DNA from: Colwellia sp.
GTDB taxonomy: Bacteria; Pseudomonadota; Gammaproteobacteria; Enterobacterales; Alteromonadaceae
Assembly (NCBI GenBank): GCA_013215295.1
Contig: JABSOZ010000010.1
Coordinates: 62,001 to 126,000, forward strand
Reading direction: 5' to 3'
DNA length: 64,000 nt
Of this stretch, positions 19,284 through 28,061 are shown piece after piece. The position numbers were made by a program, and so were the translations under genes. A model generated the notes under the pieces. That model was not told the origin of the DNA and did not search any database. It saw nothing but the letters and a program-made list of their open reading frames with translations. The stretch's first letter is position 1. Every line of letters starts with the position of its first letter.

Positions 19284-20533
19284 TATGCTTGATTTCCGTT
19301 ATTTGTTTGTAGAACATTATGCGAGAGGCTGTCAATTTGAGCCACTACTTTATTTAATACTTGATTAGCTTTCTGGAAGTCGCCTTGCTGTTCGAGTACT
19401 TGAGAAAAAATCACTAAGTCAGTGGTGTCGTATTGCTGACCATCTAGGTTTACTAAGCTATTAAAGGCTTTTTCAGCCATTGGCAGATGCTGAGATTTCG
19501 CGGCTAAATTTGCTAAACAGCTTAACCATTTTCCACTATGTTGGTCATGATGTAAGTGCTTTTGCACGGCGCTAATTAATTCATCAGCAGCGGAAATTGG
19601 CAGTAAACGAATGTTTTGTAAAAACTTAACGTCAGCGCCTTTTTTTACCACAGGTAACAATATTTTATTCAGCGGCTCAGTAATTTTGTGCTCGGCTAAT
19701 ACTTGACAGTAAGCAAATAAAATTGCTTCACGTTGCTTGAGCTTTTTCGATAGTTTTTGCCAAAGTAGTGCTAACGCATCTTTGCTTTCTTGGCGCATTG
19801 TTTCACTGAAAGCACCATAAAAAGCGATTGCTTCCCATTGGGCTATTTTTTCATCGGTAATCGTTTTTTGTTTACGTGCTGAAACTAGCTGTTCAATAAC
19901 ATAACTAAAGCGCTTTTCTTGCAAACTTAATTCAATTTCTAAACCTAGCAAGCGTGCGTCATGGCCAACGTGCTTATGATGTTCATCAATAATGGTACGT
20001 GCTGGTGCAAAATCTTCTTGCACCATCAATAATTTAATAGTGACTAAGATTGACTCTAAACCTGCGGTTTTTATTGTATGGTCTTCTTGGGCCAATAGCC
20101 CTAAATAATGATTAGTATTTGAACGTAACGATTGCTTTGAAGATGCAGCTGCTGCTAATAAATAAGCTGTGCGAGGAAAGTTTGATGGCTCTGCTGCCTT
20201 TGCTAACAGGTGCTCTGCTTGTTGGTGGTCTTCAAGAATAAAAGCAGCAATACCACGATTTAAGTTTTTTAAACCACGACGACGACTAGCAAAAGCAATT
20301 TTATTCCAGCCACGAAAACCAAAACGCAAACTGCCACGAATAAACTTGAGTGAAAAAACGAGTACAACAAATATTACTGTAAGCATAATACAGGCGCTAA
20401 CTACGGTTAGCTCAATAATTGAATCACCCATAGAAATTAAAATGTAACCCTTTTCGCTAATTATTGCTGGGCTAACAGCAATAACGACAAAAAAGGTTAA
20501 TATTAAAAAAATCCATAATATTGTTCGTTTCAT
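19283..20533 (-). CDS. hemY: HemY, inner-membrane TPR protein of the haem operon
   Basis: HemY of gammaproteobacteria is a membrane-bound protein linked to late haem synthesis; its exact role is unsettled, and it differs from the Bacillus oxidase of the same name. The 416-aa product has two N-terminal membrane helices (about 5-25 and 40-62), the GFRGWNKIAFASRRRGLKNL basic segment, and TPR-like helical repeats to the end (AAAASSKQSLRSN, PMAEKAFNSLVNL). The last base of the hemX stop codon abuts or overlaps its start at 20533, and the GNAT-like gene overlaps its end, so the operon is tightly packed. Confidence 0.92.
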   Translation of the reverse strand: MKRTILWIFLILTFFVVIAVSPAIISEKGYILISMGDSIIELTVVSACIMLTVIFVVLVFSLKFIRGSLRFGFRGWNKIAFASRRRGLKNLNRGIAAFILEDHQQAEHLLAKAAEPSNFPRTAYLLAAAASSKQSLRSNTNHYLGLLAQEDHTIKTAGLESILVTIKLLMVQEDFAPARTIIDEHHKHVGHDARLLGLEIELSLQEKRFSYVIEQLVSARKQKTITDEKIAQWEAIAFYGAFSETMRQESKDALALLWQKLSKKLKQREAILFAYCQVLAEHKITEPLNKILLPVVKKGADVKFLQNIRLLPISAADELISAVQKHLHHDQHSGKWLSCLANLAAKSQHLPMAEKAFNSLVNLDGQQYDTTDLVIFSQVLEQQGDFQKANQVLNKVVAQIDSLSHNVLQTNNGNQA

Positions 20534-21933
20534 TATAAGGCCTCACTGGAAATTGTAAGCTCATCTTTTAGCTTGGATTCTAGTTTGACTTCAGGTGTTT
20601 CATTTTCAGGTTTTACAGTATTATTTTCTGGGTTTAATTTATCAATAATAGGCTTTAAAGGTTGGTCAGCGAGTACTTGTCGAAGTGCGTTGAGAGATGA
20701 AAGTGTTGATGGATAATCGTAACTCACAATTTCACTTTTTAGTTGCTCAATACCTTGAGAGAAGTTTTTGTTTTCTACCGCGCTCATGTCAAAGTATTGT
20801 TCTATCCAAAGTTGTATGTCGTTTAGATTTTGATTGTATAATTTTTGCTTTCTTTCACTCGCTGACCATTGTACTAATTGTAATTTAAGACTTAGATTTT
20901 CACGCAAGTTTTGTTGAAATTGTGGTGGCAATAATGCCTCTTCTTTACCACTTCTCTTATTTATCGTAATAAAACTGTCTGAAAAGTATCGCCATGTTTT
21001 AGCGATATTCTCTTTCCAATCGGCAATGTCTTCTGACAAATTCAATTCAACTTGTGTAACAAAGTTTTCAGGTATCAGTTCTGACTTGACGGGTAAATTA
21101 TTAAGTTGTTTATTCATTGCCATTAACGTCAAAATGATATCTTCGTTGTCTATATTCGGCATTAACTTTAATTGTTCAATATCTTCACGAATTAACTGAC
21201 GAATAGGTAGAAACGCTGGATCTTCTAGTTCCTTCAAACGCATATCAGCATCTTGCAACAAACCTATCGCTGCGCTCGTATCATGTTCTAACCACATAGT
21301 GCGAGTAGCAATACGTATAAGGTATTCGGCTTCGTGTAATAACCAATCACTCGGTTGATTTTGTGATAATCGTTCAACGGCTTTTTCAAGTTGGGTAATC
21401 TTAACTTGACTGTCTGTTCTTATTCTTTCGATATCCTTGGTTAAGCGATTGGAAAATGCAGTCTGTTGCTGAGCGAGTAATTGTGTAACTTTTTGCTCAA
21501 TATTGGCTAGATTTTGCTGTGTTCTTTGGTCACTACTGGTTAAGCTTTCATGAGTTTGTTGTAACACTTCTTTCTTGATAGCCGCTTGTTGTTGCATATC
21601 CCAGTAATATAAACCACCAACGCCAGCACTTGCTGCTAATGCTATGATCAAAGAAAGCACGGCAGTCTTCGATAGTTTTTGTTTGTTTTTATTGATTGTC
21701 TCAGTATTTTTCGAGGAAGTAGACACTTTTTCAGGCGTTTTCATTGTTGATTTTTTCTCGTTGGCTGACGCTGTAGCTTTGTTAGTTACAGGCTGTTTTT
21801 TTTCATCACTTAGAGATTTTTTAGGAGCAGGTGTGAGTGAAATTGATGTGGAAAAACCTTGCTCTGACTTTTCTTCAGTCGCTTTATCTTCTGATTCTGA
21901 AGCTTTTGGCTCGTTTTGCTTTTTATCAGTCAT
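20533..21933 (-). CDS. hemX: HemX, uroporphyrinogen-III C-methyltransferase-like membrane protein
   Basis: HemX is a bitopic inner-membrane protein encoded with hemCD. It is annotated as methyltransferase-related, but this family lacks the catalytic domain. The product has an acidic and Ser/Thr-rich cytoplasmic N-terminus, one membrane helix (LSLIIALAASAGVGGLYYW), a coiled coil (IEQKVTQLLAQQQTAF), and a helical periplasmic domain with SDWLLHEAEYLIRIATR. I used the ATG at 21933 because GGAAAAA lies upstream at good spacing. The frame extends up to 21993 but that part runs inside hemD. It overlaps hemD by 8 bases. Confidence 0.9.
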   Translation of the reverse strand: MTDKKQNEPKASESEDKATEEKSEQGFSTSISLTPAPKKSLSDEKKQPVTNKATASANEKKSTMKTPEKVSTSSKNTETINKNKQKLSKTAVLSLIIALAASAGVGGLYYWDMQQQAAIKKEVLQQTHESLTSSDQRTQQNLANIEQKVTQLLAQQQTAFSNRLTKDIERIRTDSQVKITQLEKAVERLSQNQPSDWLLHEAEYLIRIATRTMWLEHDTSAAIGLLQDADMRLKELEDPAFLPIRQLIREDIEQLKLMPNIDNEDIILTLMAMNKQLNNLPVKSELIPENFVTQVELNLSEDIADWKENIAKTWRYFSDSFITINKRSGKEEALLPPQFQQNLRENLSLKLQLVQWSASERKQKLYNQNLNDIQLWIEQYFDMSAVENKNFSQGIEQLKSEIVSYDYPSTLSSLNALRQVLADQPLKPIIDKLNPENNTVKPENETPEVKLESKLKDELTISSEAL

Positions 21934-22684
21934 TATTTTTTCCATGGTTATTGATAGCACCCATAATGGCTTGGTCATTCGCACCATTAGCATTAACGAT
22001 ATTGAGTAAGCCTAGTTGTTTTGCTCGTTCTGCAATACGCTCACTCGCTACAATCCATAAACAAGTATTTTTCCAGTCATCGTCTGAATTATTTATTAAG
22101 CGTACTATGTTGTCTAACAACGCGTTACTGGTCACTACAATACAATTTATCTGCTTATTTTTCCATTCCGGAACAGGATTTTGTACCAAAGGACGCCAAA
22201 CCTTTTTATAACTTTCTAAATAGTGAACGTTTGCGCCACGCATGTTGAGTTGTTCGGCAAGGTGCTCTCTTCCGCCATTACCACGCACAATAATAACATC
22301 TTGTTGCTTTATGTTTTTTTCATCGAGGGCATTAAGCGTTAATAATCCTTCACTGGTATGAAGTTCAGGGGATATAGCATTAACACCTGAGCGGCTTAAA
22401 GCCGCCTTTGTTGCATTGCCTACCGCAATAATGGTTTTTTGTTGCCAATTTAATAAGTTAAAAGCGCGATGAGCAAATTCTACAGCGGCGACACTGACAA
22501 AAATAACTATCCCTTTTGGGTGTTTTTCAATGAGGATTTGAGTGGTGTTTTCATCAGCCAGCGGTTGATAATCGAACAAAGGATAACACCAAGCACTAAT
22601 ACCGATACTTTTTAACTGTTGTGCTAAAACACGCCCTGTATTTTCAGGACGTGTAATTAAAACGTGCGTATTACTGCTCTGCAT
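21926..22684 (-). CDS. hemD: Uroporphyrinogen-III synthase
   Basis: HemD cyclises hydroxymethylbilane with inversion of ring D to uroporphyrinogen III. The family is poorly conserved; here the 252-aa product has the N-terminal [58 protein letters not shown], and [14 protein letters not shown], all expected positions of the two-lobed fold. The start ATG at 22684 lies within hemC (14-base overlap) and gives the usual length (E. coli 246 aa); the longer frame adds 17 residues that lie in hemC. Confidence 0.93.
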   Translation of the reverse strand: MQSSNTHVLITRPENTGRVLAQQLKSIGISAWCYPLFDYQPLADENTTQILIEKHPKGIVIFVSVAAVEFAHRAFNLLNWQQKTIIAVGNATKAALSRSGVNAISPELHTSEGLLTLNALDEKNIKQQDVIIVRGNGGREHLAEQLNMRGANVHYLESYKKVWRPLVQNPVPEWKNKQINCIVVTSNALLDNIVRLINNSDDDWKNTCLWIVASERIAERAKQLGLLNIVNANGANDQAIMGAINNHGKNND

Positions 22685-23606
22685 ATACCTGACGCAATAT
22701 TTTATCCGCGCCTTTTTCAAGTAATTGATCGGCAAGTGTCGTGCCTAACTGCTCAGCATCACCAATAGCACCGGTAATTTCACTCTTGAGTATTTCACTA
22801 CCGTCGGTTGCACCGACCAAACCGCGAATAAACATTTCACCATTTTCTTGAATAATAGCATAACTACCAATAGGCACCTGACAGCCGCCTTCTAATGCGC
22901 GATTCATTGCTCGTTCTGCTAGCACACGAATACGGGTCGTTTCACACCCTAATGGTGCGAGCAAAACTTTAAGTGCTTCATCGTTCGTTCTACATTCAAT
23001 ACCCACAGCGCCTTGACCATTTGCTGGAAGCATGACTTCTGGCTCAATGAATTCTTGAATGCGTTCAGGCATTTCTAAACGTATTAAACCCGCCGCAGCA
23101 AGAATAATCGCATCATATTCGCCGTTATCTAGTTTTTTCAAACGGGTATTTACGTTACCGCGTAAATCACGAATATCGAGATCTGGACGAAGTGCTTTAA
23201 TTTGACATTGTCGACGTAAACTTGAGGTACCTACAATGGCACCTTGTGGAAGTTCGGCCAAACTTTTTATGGTATTAGAGACAAACGCGTCGCGAGGATC
23301 TTCACGTGGACAAATAACTGCTAGGCCTAAGCCTTCAGGAAATTCTACCGGTAAATCTTTCATTGAATGAACAGCGATGTCAGCGCGATCTTCTAACATG
23401 GCGACTTCAAGTTCTTTTACAAATAATCCTTTACCACCAATTTTAGCTAATGGCGTATCTAAAATTATATCGCCCTTAGTCGTCATAGGCACAAGTTCAA
23501 CATTAAGACTTGGATGAAAATGTTCTAATTGTGCTTTTACATATTCAGCTTGCCATAAAGCGAGCGCGCTTTTACGTGTGGCAATGCGTACAGTTGCTGT
23601 GCTCAT
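22671..23606 (-). CDS. hemC: Porphobilinogen deaminase (hydroxymethylbilane synthase)
   Basis: HemC joins four porphobilinogen molecules into hydroxymethylbilane on a covalently bound dipyrromethane cofactor. The 311-aa product starts [18 protein letters not shown] and has [23 protein letters not shown], the arginine-rich SSLRRQCQI, and the cofactor-attachment cysteine Cys242 in [12 protein letters not shown], the same number as in E. coli. It is the first gene of hemCDXY. In E. coli cyaA lies divergent to hemC; here cyaY sits directly upstream on the same strand. Confidence 0.97.
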   Translation of the reverse strand: MSTATVRIATRKSALALWQAEYVKAQLEHFHPSLNVELVPMTTKGDIILDTPLAKIGGKGLFVKELEVAMLEDRADIAVHSMKDLPVEFPEGLGLAVICPREDPRDAFVSNTIKSLAELPQGAIVGTSSLRRQCQIKALRPDLDIRDLRGNVNTRLKKLDNGEYDAIILAAAGLIRLEMPERIQEFIEPEVMLPANGQGAVGIECRTNDEALKVLLAPLGCETTRIRVLAERAMNRALEGGCQVPIGSYAIIQENGEMFIRGLVGATDGSEILKSEITGAIGDAEQLGTTLADQLLEKGADKILRQVYAEQ

Positions 23607-23611
23607 TTAAA

Positions 23612-23932
23612 TTATCCTGCGGTGATGGTTATTTCGGTGTCGGCTTGAATACTGATAGCTTTTGATAAAAACTGCCAAAGTTCACCGCCACCACGTTTGT
23701 CTGTCCATTGGTTATTCTCGCACTGAAAATGATGACCATTAAATTTAGTTGCAACCCATATTTCATGTAAAGGTGCTTGCTTATTAATGATGACTTTACT
23801 GCCATTTTTAAAGGTCAATGTGAGCATGCCGCCAACACCTTCAAAATCAATGTCGGTACCACAATCTTCAACGGCTTCTTCTATTTGAAGAATAATTTCT
23901 TCGGCAAGTAAATTGTATTGGCTGTCGTTCAT
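23612..23932 (-). CDS. cyaY: Frataxin-like iron-sulfur assembly protein CyaY
   Basis: CyaY is the bacterial frataxin, an iron-binding regulator of IscS-dependent Fe-S cluster assembly. The 106-aa product has the acidic N-terminal helix (AEEIILQIEEAVEDCGTDID), the strands GGMLTLTFKNGSKVIINKQ and HEIWVATKFNGHHF, and the RGGGELWQFLSKAIS helix. It ends 5 bases before hemC and is probably co-transcribed with it. It is divergent from lptM, as in E. coli. Confidence 0.95.
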   Translation of the reverse strand: MNDSQYNLLAEEIILQIEEAVEDCGTDIDFEGVGGMLTLTFKNGSKVIINKQAPLHEIWVATKFNGHHFQCENNQWTDKRGGGELWQFLSKAISIQADTEITITAG

Positions 23933-24013
23933 TAATGCTTCCTTTTCTAGTGCAATGAAATTTATTCATCTTTGCTAGCTATTTGTTGGTCATGAGATTA
24001 TAAAACGTCTATC

Positions 24014-24220
24014 ATGAGAAAAAAATCGAATAAATCAAGTATGCGTAAACAAAATTCAATTATTTTAGCGTGTTTTATTATATCAGTGCTTTTAAGCGGA
24101 TGTGGAATTAAAGGTCCACTAATGCAAAAACCTGTTGAAGTAAAAACACAGATACCAACTGAACACGTTAAAAATGAGCAAAAACAGAACTCATCAGCAG
24201 AACCATCGCAGGAAAATTAA
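24014..24220 (+). CDS. lptM: LPS assembly lipoprotein LptM (YifL)
   Basis: LptM is a small outer-membrane lipoprotein that helps disulfide maturation of the LPS translocon LptD. The 68-aa product has a basic N-terminus, a hydrophobic stretch, the lipobox LLSGC (lipidated Cys30), and the family signature CGIKGPL directly after the cysteine, then a polar tail. The first ATG is used; a second at 24041 (MRKQNS) would give a shorter, more typical signal peptide. Position between cyaY and lysA/dapF matches yifL in E. coli. The stop is 2 bases before lysA. Confidence 0.9.
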   Translation: MRKKSNKSSMRKQNSIILACFIISVLLSGCGIKGPLMQKPVEVKTQIPTEHVKNEQKQNSSAEPSQEN

Positions 24221-24222
24221 TC

Positions 24223-25473
24223 GTGGATTTTTTCAATTACAAAAACTCATCACTTTATGCCGAAGACATAGCAGTTACAAAGCTTGTTGAACAACATGGT
24301 ACACCTTTATATGTTTATTCTCGTGCAACGATTGAACGTCATTGGCATGCCTTTGATCAAGCTGCTGGCGATAAACCACACTTAGTGTGTTATGCGGTGA
24401 AGGCGAATAGTAATATTGCTGTTTTAAATGTCATGGCTCGATTAGGTAGTGGTTTTGATATTGTTTCAAAAGGTGAACTCGCACGAGTACTGCAAGCAGG
24501 TGGCGATGCGAGTAAAGTGGTATTTTCAGGGGTTGGTAAAAGATCAGATGAAATTACTTTCGCTTTAGAGAAAGGTATTTATTGTTTTAATGTAGAGTCA
24601 GCGGCTGAATTAACACGTATTCAGCAGGTTGCTAAACGTATGAATATGATTGCGCCAATTTCTTTAAGAGTAAATCCTGATGTAGATGCGGGTACACATC
24701 CATATATATCTACCGGCTTAAAAGAAAATAAATTCGGTATTAGCATTGATGATGCTTTTGAGTTGTATCAGCACGCCAGCGGTTTATCACATATTGCAGT
24801 GAATGGCATTGATTGTCATATCGGTTCCCAGCTAACAGAAGTTAAACCCTTTTTAGATGCGTTAGACCGTGTGTTAGCTCTCGTAGACCGTTTAGCGAAA
24901 ATAGATATTACTTTATCTCATATTGATGTGGGAGGAGGATTGGGTGTTTGTTATGACGATGAAAAGCCACCACATCCAAAAGAATATGCAAAAGCGATTG
25001 CTGATAAGTTGGCTGATCGAGATATAACCCTGATTTACGAACCTGGTCGTGCCATTATGGCTAATGCAGGAATTTTGGTGACTGAAGTTGAGTTGCTAAA
25101 AACAAATCAAGATAGACATTTTGCAATTGTTGATGCAGCGATGAATGATTTAATTCGTCCGTCGTTATATCAAGCATGGCAAGCTATTATTGAAGTAGAA
25201 AAAAACGAAGCCACTAAAAAACAAACGTACGATATTGTTGGTCCTATTTGTGAAACGGGTGACTTTCTTGGCAAAGCACGTGAACTGCGTATTATTGAAG
25301 GCGATTTATTAGCTATTCGTTCATCGGGAGCATACGGATTCACCATGAGCTCGAATTATAATAGTCGCCCTAAAGCTGCAGAAATAATGGTAGATGGTGA
25401 AGAACATCATTTGATCCGTGCTCGAGAAACCATTGAGCAACTGTGGCAAGGCGAGTCTTTGTTACCAGAGTAA
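24223..25473 (+). CDS. lysA: Diaminopimelate decarboxylase
   Basis: LysA decarboxylates meso-diaminopimelate to L-lysine, the last step of lysine synthesis, using PLP. The 416-aa product has the PLP lysine in YAVKANSN (Lys60), HIGSQLTEV, the glycine loop DVGGGLGV, EPGRAIM, and the catalytic cysteine segment GPICETGDFL. The start is GTG with AGGA 9 bases upstream, 2 bases after the lptM stop. The TAA stop is fused to an inverted-repeat element. The next gene, dapF, makes its substrate. Confidence 0.97.
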   Translation: MDFFNYKNSSLYAEDIAVTKLVEQHGTPLYVYSRATIERHWHAFDQAAGDKPHLVCYAVKANSNIAVLNVMARLGSGFDIVSKGELARVLQAGGDASKVVFSGVGKRSDEITFALEKGIYCFNVESAAELTRIQQVAKRMNMIAPISLRVNPDVDAGTHPYISTGLKENKFGISIDDAFELYQHASGLSHIAVNGIDCHIGSQLTEVKPFLDALDRVLALVDRLAKIDITLSHIDVGGGLGVCYDDEKPPHPKEYAKAIADKLADRDITLIYEPGRAIMANAGILVTEVELLKTNQDRHFAIVDAAMNDLIRPSLYQAWQAIIEVEKNEATKKQTYDIVGPICETGDFLGKARELRIIEGDLLAIRSSGAYGFTMSSNYNSRPKAAEIMVDGEEHHLIRARETIEQLWQGESLLPE

Positions 25474-25636
25474 TACCCGTTTCATTAAATAAGTGATCTA
25501 TTTTATACGTAGGAAAAAACATCAAATACAAAGCATTTATTTTAATAACTAGTTGTTCTCATTGTTAAATAAATAACACAGTAGTTGATGGTTTTAACAA
25601 ATAGAAATGATCACTTAATTAGTGATATTGGTATAA
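25474..25636. mobile_element. MITE-like inverted-repeat element, copy 2 (between lysA and dapF)
   Basis: About 163 bp with no coding frame. The ends form imperfect inverted repeats of about 50 bp: left TACCCGTTTCATTAAATAAG, reverse complement of right TACCAATATCACTAATTAAG, both continuing with TGATC and later CATCAA-TAC. The left half aligns with the reverse complement of the element at 17570. It begins at the base after the lysA stop codon (TAA then TACC), as copy 1 does after fre. No target-site duplication beyond TA can be asserted. Confidence 0.7.
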
Positions 25637-25662
25637 GTATAAAAATTGAATATGGGTAGTAA

Positions 25663-26493
25663 ATGTTAGTTAATTTTTCAAAAATGCACGGTTTAGGTAA
25701 CGACTTCCTCGTACTCGACAATGTCACACAAAATGTTTATTTGTCGAATGAACAAATAAAGCATTTGGCCCATCGAAATTTCGGTGTTGGCTTTGATCAA
25801 GTTTTAATTGTTGAACCGCCGTATGATCCTGATTTAGATTTTCATTACCGTATTTTTAATGCTGACGGTAGTGAAGTCGGTCAATGTGGCAATGGTGCGC
25901 GTTGTTTTGCTAAGTTTGTGCGTTTAAAAGGGTTAACGAACAAGAATAAAATTAAGGTCTCAACGCAGTCAGGTAAAATGACGTTATTTGTTGAACGTGA
26001 TGGTAACGTTTCAGTGAATATGCCAACACCTAAGTTTGAACCTAGCCAAATTCCTTTCACAGCCCAAAAAGTAGAAGGTACTTATATTCTGCGTAGTGAC
26101 GAAGAAACGGTATTATGTGGCGTTGTTTCATTAGGTAACCCGCATTGTGTTTTGACGGTTGACTCTATTATTGACGCGCCCGTTGCAACATTAGGGAAAG
26201 CGTTGTCGCATCACGAACGATTTCCTCAACAAGTGAATGTTGGTTTTATGGAAATTGTTTCCCCAGACTATATTAAACTTCGCGTTTATGAGCGCGGAAC
26301 TGCTGAAACCTTGGCTTGTGGTAGTGGCGCTTGTGCAGCGGTAGTTATTGGACAAACACAAAATAAATTAGGCCGAGATGTTACCGTAGAATTACCTGGC
26401 GGTAAGTTAAAAGTATATTGGAAAGGACCAGGTAATTCTGTAAAGATGACCGGTCCAGCCGTACATGTATTTGACGGGCAATTGAATTTGTAA
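25663..26493 (+). CDS. dapF: Diaminopimelate epimerase
   Basis: DapF interconverts LL- and meso-diaminopimelate without cofactor, using two cysteines as acid and base. The 276-aa product has [12 protein letters not shown] at the start, both catalytic cysteines in [10 protein letters not shown] (Cys75) and [10 protein letters not shown] (Cys219), FNADGSEV and the [10 protein letters not shown] segment. Its product meso-DAP feeds both peptidoglycan synthesis and LysA. It is followed by DUF484, as in other gammaproteobacteria. Confidence 0.97.
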   Translation: MLVNFSKMHGLGNDFLVLDNVTQNVYLSNEQIKHLAHRNFGVGFDQVLIVEPPYDPDLDFHYRIFNADGSEVGQCGNGARCFAKFVRLKGLTNKNKIKVSTQSGKMTLFVERDGNVSVNMPTPKFEPSQIPFTAQKVEGTYILRSDEETVLCGVVSLGNPHCVLTVDSIIDAPVATLGKALSHHERFPQQVNVGFMEIVSPDYIKLRVYERGTAETLACGSGACAAVVIGQTQNKLGRDVTVELPGGKLKVYWKGPGNSVKMTGPAVHVFDGQLNL

Positions 26494-26560
26494 GTAAATT
26501 TTGACCGTGAATGCCGGTAAAACGAATGTATAGACAAAAATTTAGAAGTAGAGAAATAAA

Positions 26561-27244
26561 TTGAGCGACTCAAAAAAAATACAGTTAGATGAATTAACGT
26601 TAACGGATGATCTCATTGTTGATTATTTACATGATAACCCTGAATTCTTTAATCGTAACCCGGAACTGACAAATAGCTTACGTTTGTCGGATCAGAACCG
26701 TGGTACGGTATCGTTAGTAGAAAGACAGCAAAGTCAGCAACGTCATAAAATTCATGGATTAGAAGAAGAAATCACCCAATTAATGGCGATTGCTAATCAG
26801 AATGAACAACTCTTTGCTTTATACAGTGATCTATATTTACGCTTATTAGATTGCAGCTCAGCTGATGAGTTACTCGATTGTTTGTATCAGGCAACGACAG
26901 AATTATTGTCGTTATCAGGCTTAAAAGTATGGTTAATAGAAAATACGGTGGTTGAACATTCAAGTATTGTGACAAACGACTGTGCTGGTGTAATGAATAA
27001 TCGCTTATCCAAAGAAGACTACTACTTTGGCCGTTTACAAAAAAGTGAGCAAGAACTGATTTTTTCTCAACATCAAGAAGGCTCCGTGGTGTTAATTAAG
27101 CTCAACCACCTAGATGATGAGATAGGTTTTTTAGCGATAAGCAGTGCAGATGCCGATCATTTTGATCCCCGTATGGATACCCTATTACTTAGCCAATTTA
27201 GAAAACTTGTTGCGAAATTACTTTTTCAACAACTTTATAAATAA
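26561..27244 (+). CDS. DUF484 family protein (YigA-like)
   Basis: Function unknown. The 227-aa soluble protein has the DUF484 start (LIVDYLHDNPEFFNRNPELTN), the SLVERQQSQQRHKIHGLEEEI coiled-coil helix, and a GAF-like C-terminal half ending in LLSQFRKLVAKLLF. The start is TTG at 26561; no ATG is near. The family is nearly always between dapF and xerC. Here the stop is only 8 bases before the HAD gene, so xerC is missing without any leftover. Confidence 0.9.
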   Translation: MSDSKKIQLDELTLTDDLIVDYLHDNPEFFNRNPELTNSLRLSDQNRGTVSLVERQQSQQRHKIHGLEEEITQLMAIANQNEQLFALYSDLYLRLLDCSSADELLDCLYQATTELLSLSGLKVWLIENTVVEHSSIVTNDCAGVMNNRLSKEDYYFGRLQKSEQELIFSQHQEGSVVLIKLNHLDDEIGFLAISSADADHFDPRMDTLLLSQFRKLVAKLLFQQLYK

Positions 27245-27252
27245 CAGAGCTG

Positions 27253-28014
27253 ATGAAGTTTTACCGTCGTTTAGAACCCTTTAAAGCGATTAGCTTTGAT
27301 CTTGACGATACCTTGTACAGTAATTACCCGGTAATGATGGCAACGGATGCAAAAATGGTTGCCTACTTTTCTGAATTATTTTCAGTGAATACTACACTTA
27401 TCAATAGCGTAAATAATAGCGTATTTAATTACCTCTTTTGGCAGCCGTTTCATCAGCAAGTGCTCAAAGAAAACCCTCAGTTAGTTCACCATGTAGGTGA
27501 TATTCGTTTAGCCACCTATACGTTGGGAATGCAAGCATTGGGATTTTCTGATGGTGTTGCTGAACATGAAGCACAAAAAGCATTGGATTATTTCGTTCTA
27601 CAACGAAGTGACTTTGTTGTACCAGAAGCCGTTCATCAATTATTGAAAAAGCTACAAAAAAAATATCCATTAGTGGCTATTAGTAATGGTAATGTAGATA
27701 CCGACAAGATAGCGATTTCACAATATTTTCAGCATCGCTTTCATGCAGGTGATTTATTGACAACACCTCGAAATAATAATATACAATTTAGGCAGAAACC
27801 TCACACTGATATGTTTTATGCGGCTTGTGATAAGTTATTAATAAAACCTGAACAGTTATTACATGTGGGTGATTGTGGTCGTTCTGATATTCAAGGCGCT
27901 ATTAATGCAGGTTGTCAAACGGCATGGATTTCTTGCTATGATGTTGGCAAACCGTTGACTGTTTTACCTCATATTGAATTATCTGATATTAGCGAACTTC
28001 ATCACTTGTTATAA
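27253..28014 (+). CDS. yigB: HAD family phosphatase YigB-like
   Basis: HAD-superfamily hydrolase; E. coli YigB dephosphorylates a riboflavin precursor and FMN. The 253-aa product has motif I SFDLDDTLYSN (nucleophile Asp and acid Asp), motif II AISNGN, motif III lysine in FRQKPHTDMF, and motif IV HVGDCGRSDIQGA. Insertion of a helical cap between motifs I and II matches the YigB subfamily. It sits between DUF484 and uvrD as in E. coli, apart from the missing xerC. The substrate is inferred from orthology only. Confidence 0.88.
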   Translation: MKFYRRLEPFKAISFDLDDTLYSNYPVMMATDAKMVAYFSELFSVNTTLINSVNNSVFNYLFWQPFHQQVLKENPQLVHHVGDIRLATYTLGMQALGFSDGVAEHEAQKALDYFVLQRSDFVVPEAVHQLLKKLQKKYPLVAISNGNVDTDKIAISQYFQHRFHAGDLLTTPRNNNIQFRQKPHTDMFYAACDKLLIKPEQLLHVGDCGRSDIQGAINAGCQTAWISCYDVGKPLTVLPHIELSDISELHHLL

Positions 28015-28061
28015 TTTTATCTATACTTTACTTTCAACTTTTCTAAGGTTATTTTCCCGTT

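Noticed and set aside
21934-21993. Longer hemX start inside hemD
   Set aside because: The extra 20 residues lie in the hemD coding region and lack a ribosome-binding site; the ATG at 21933 has one.
25474-25662. Lysine riboswitch or DapF leader
   Set aside because: The segment is an inverted-repeat element shared with the fre downstream region; no lysine-riboswitch core is visible.
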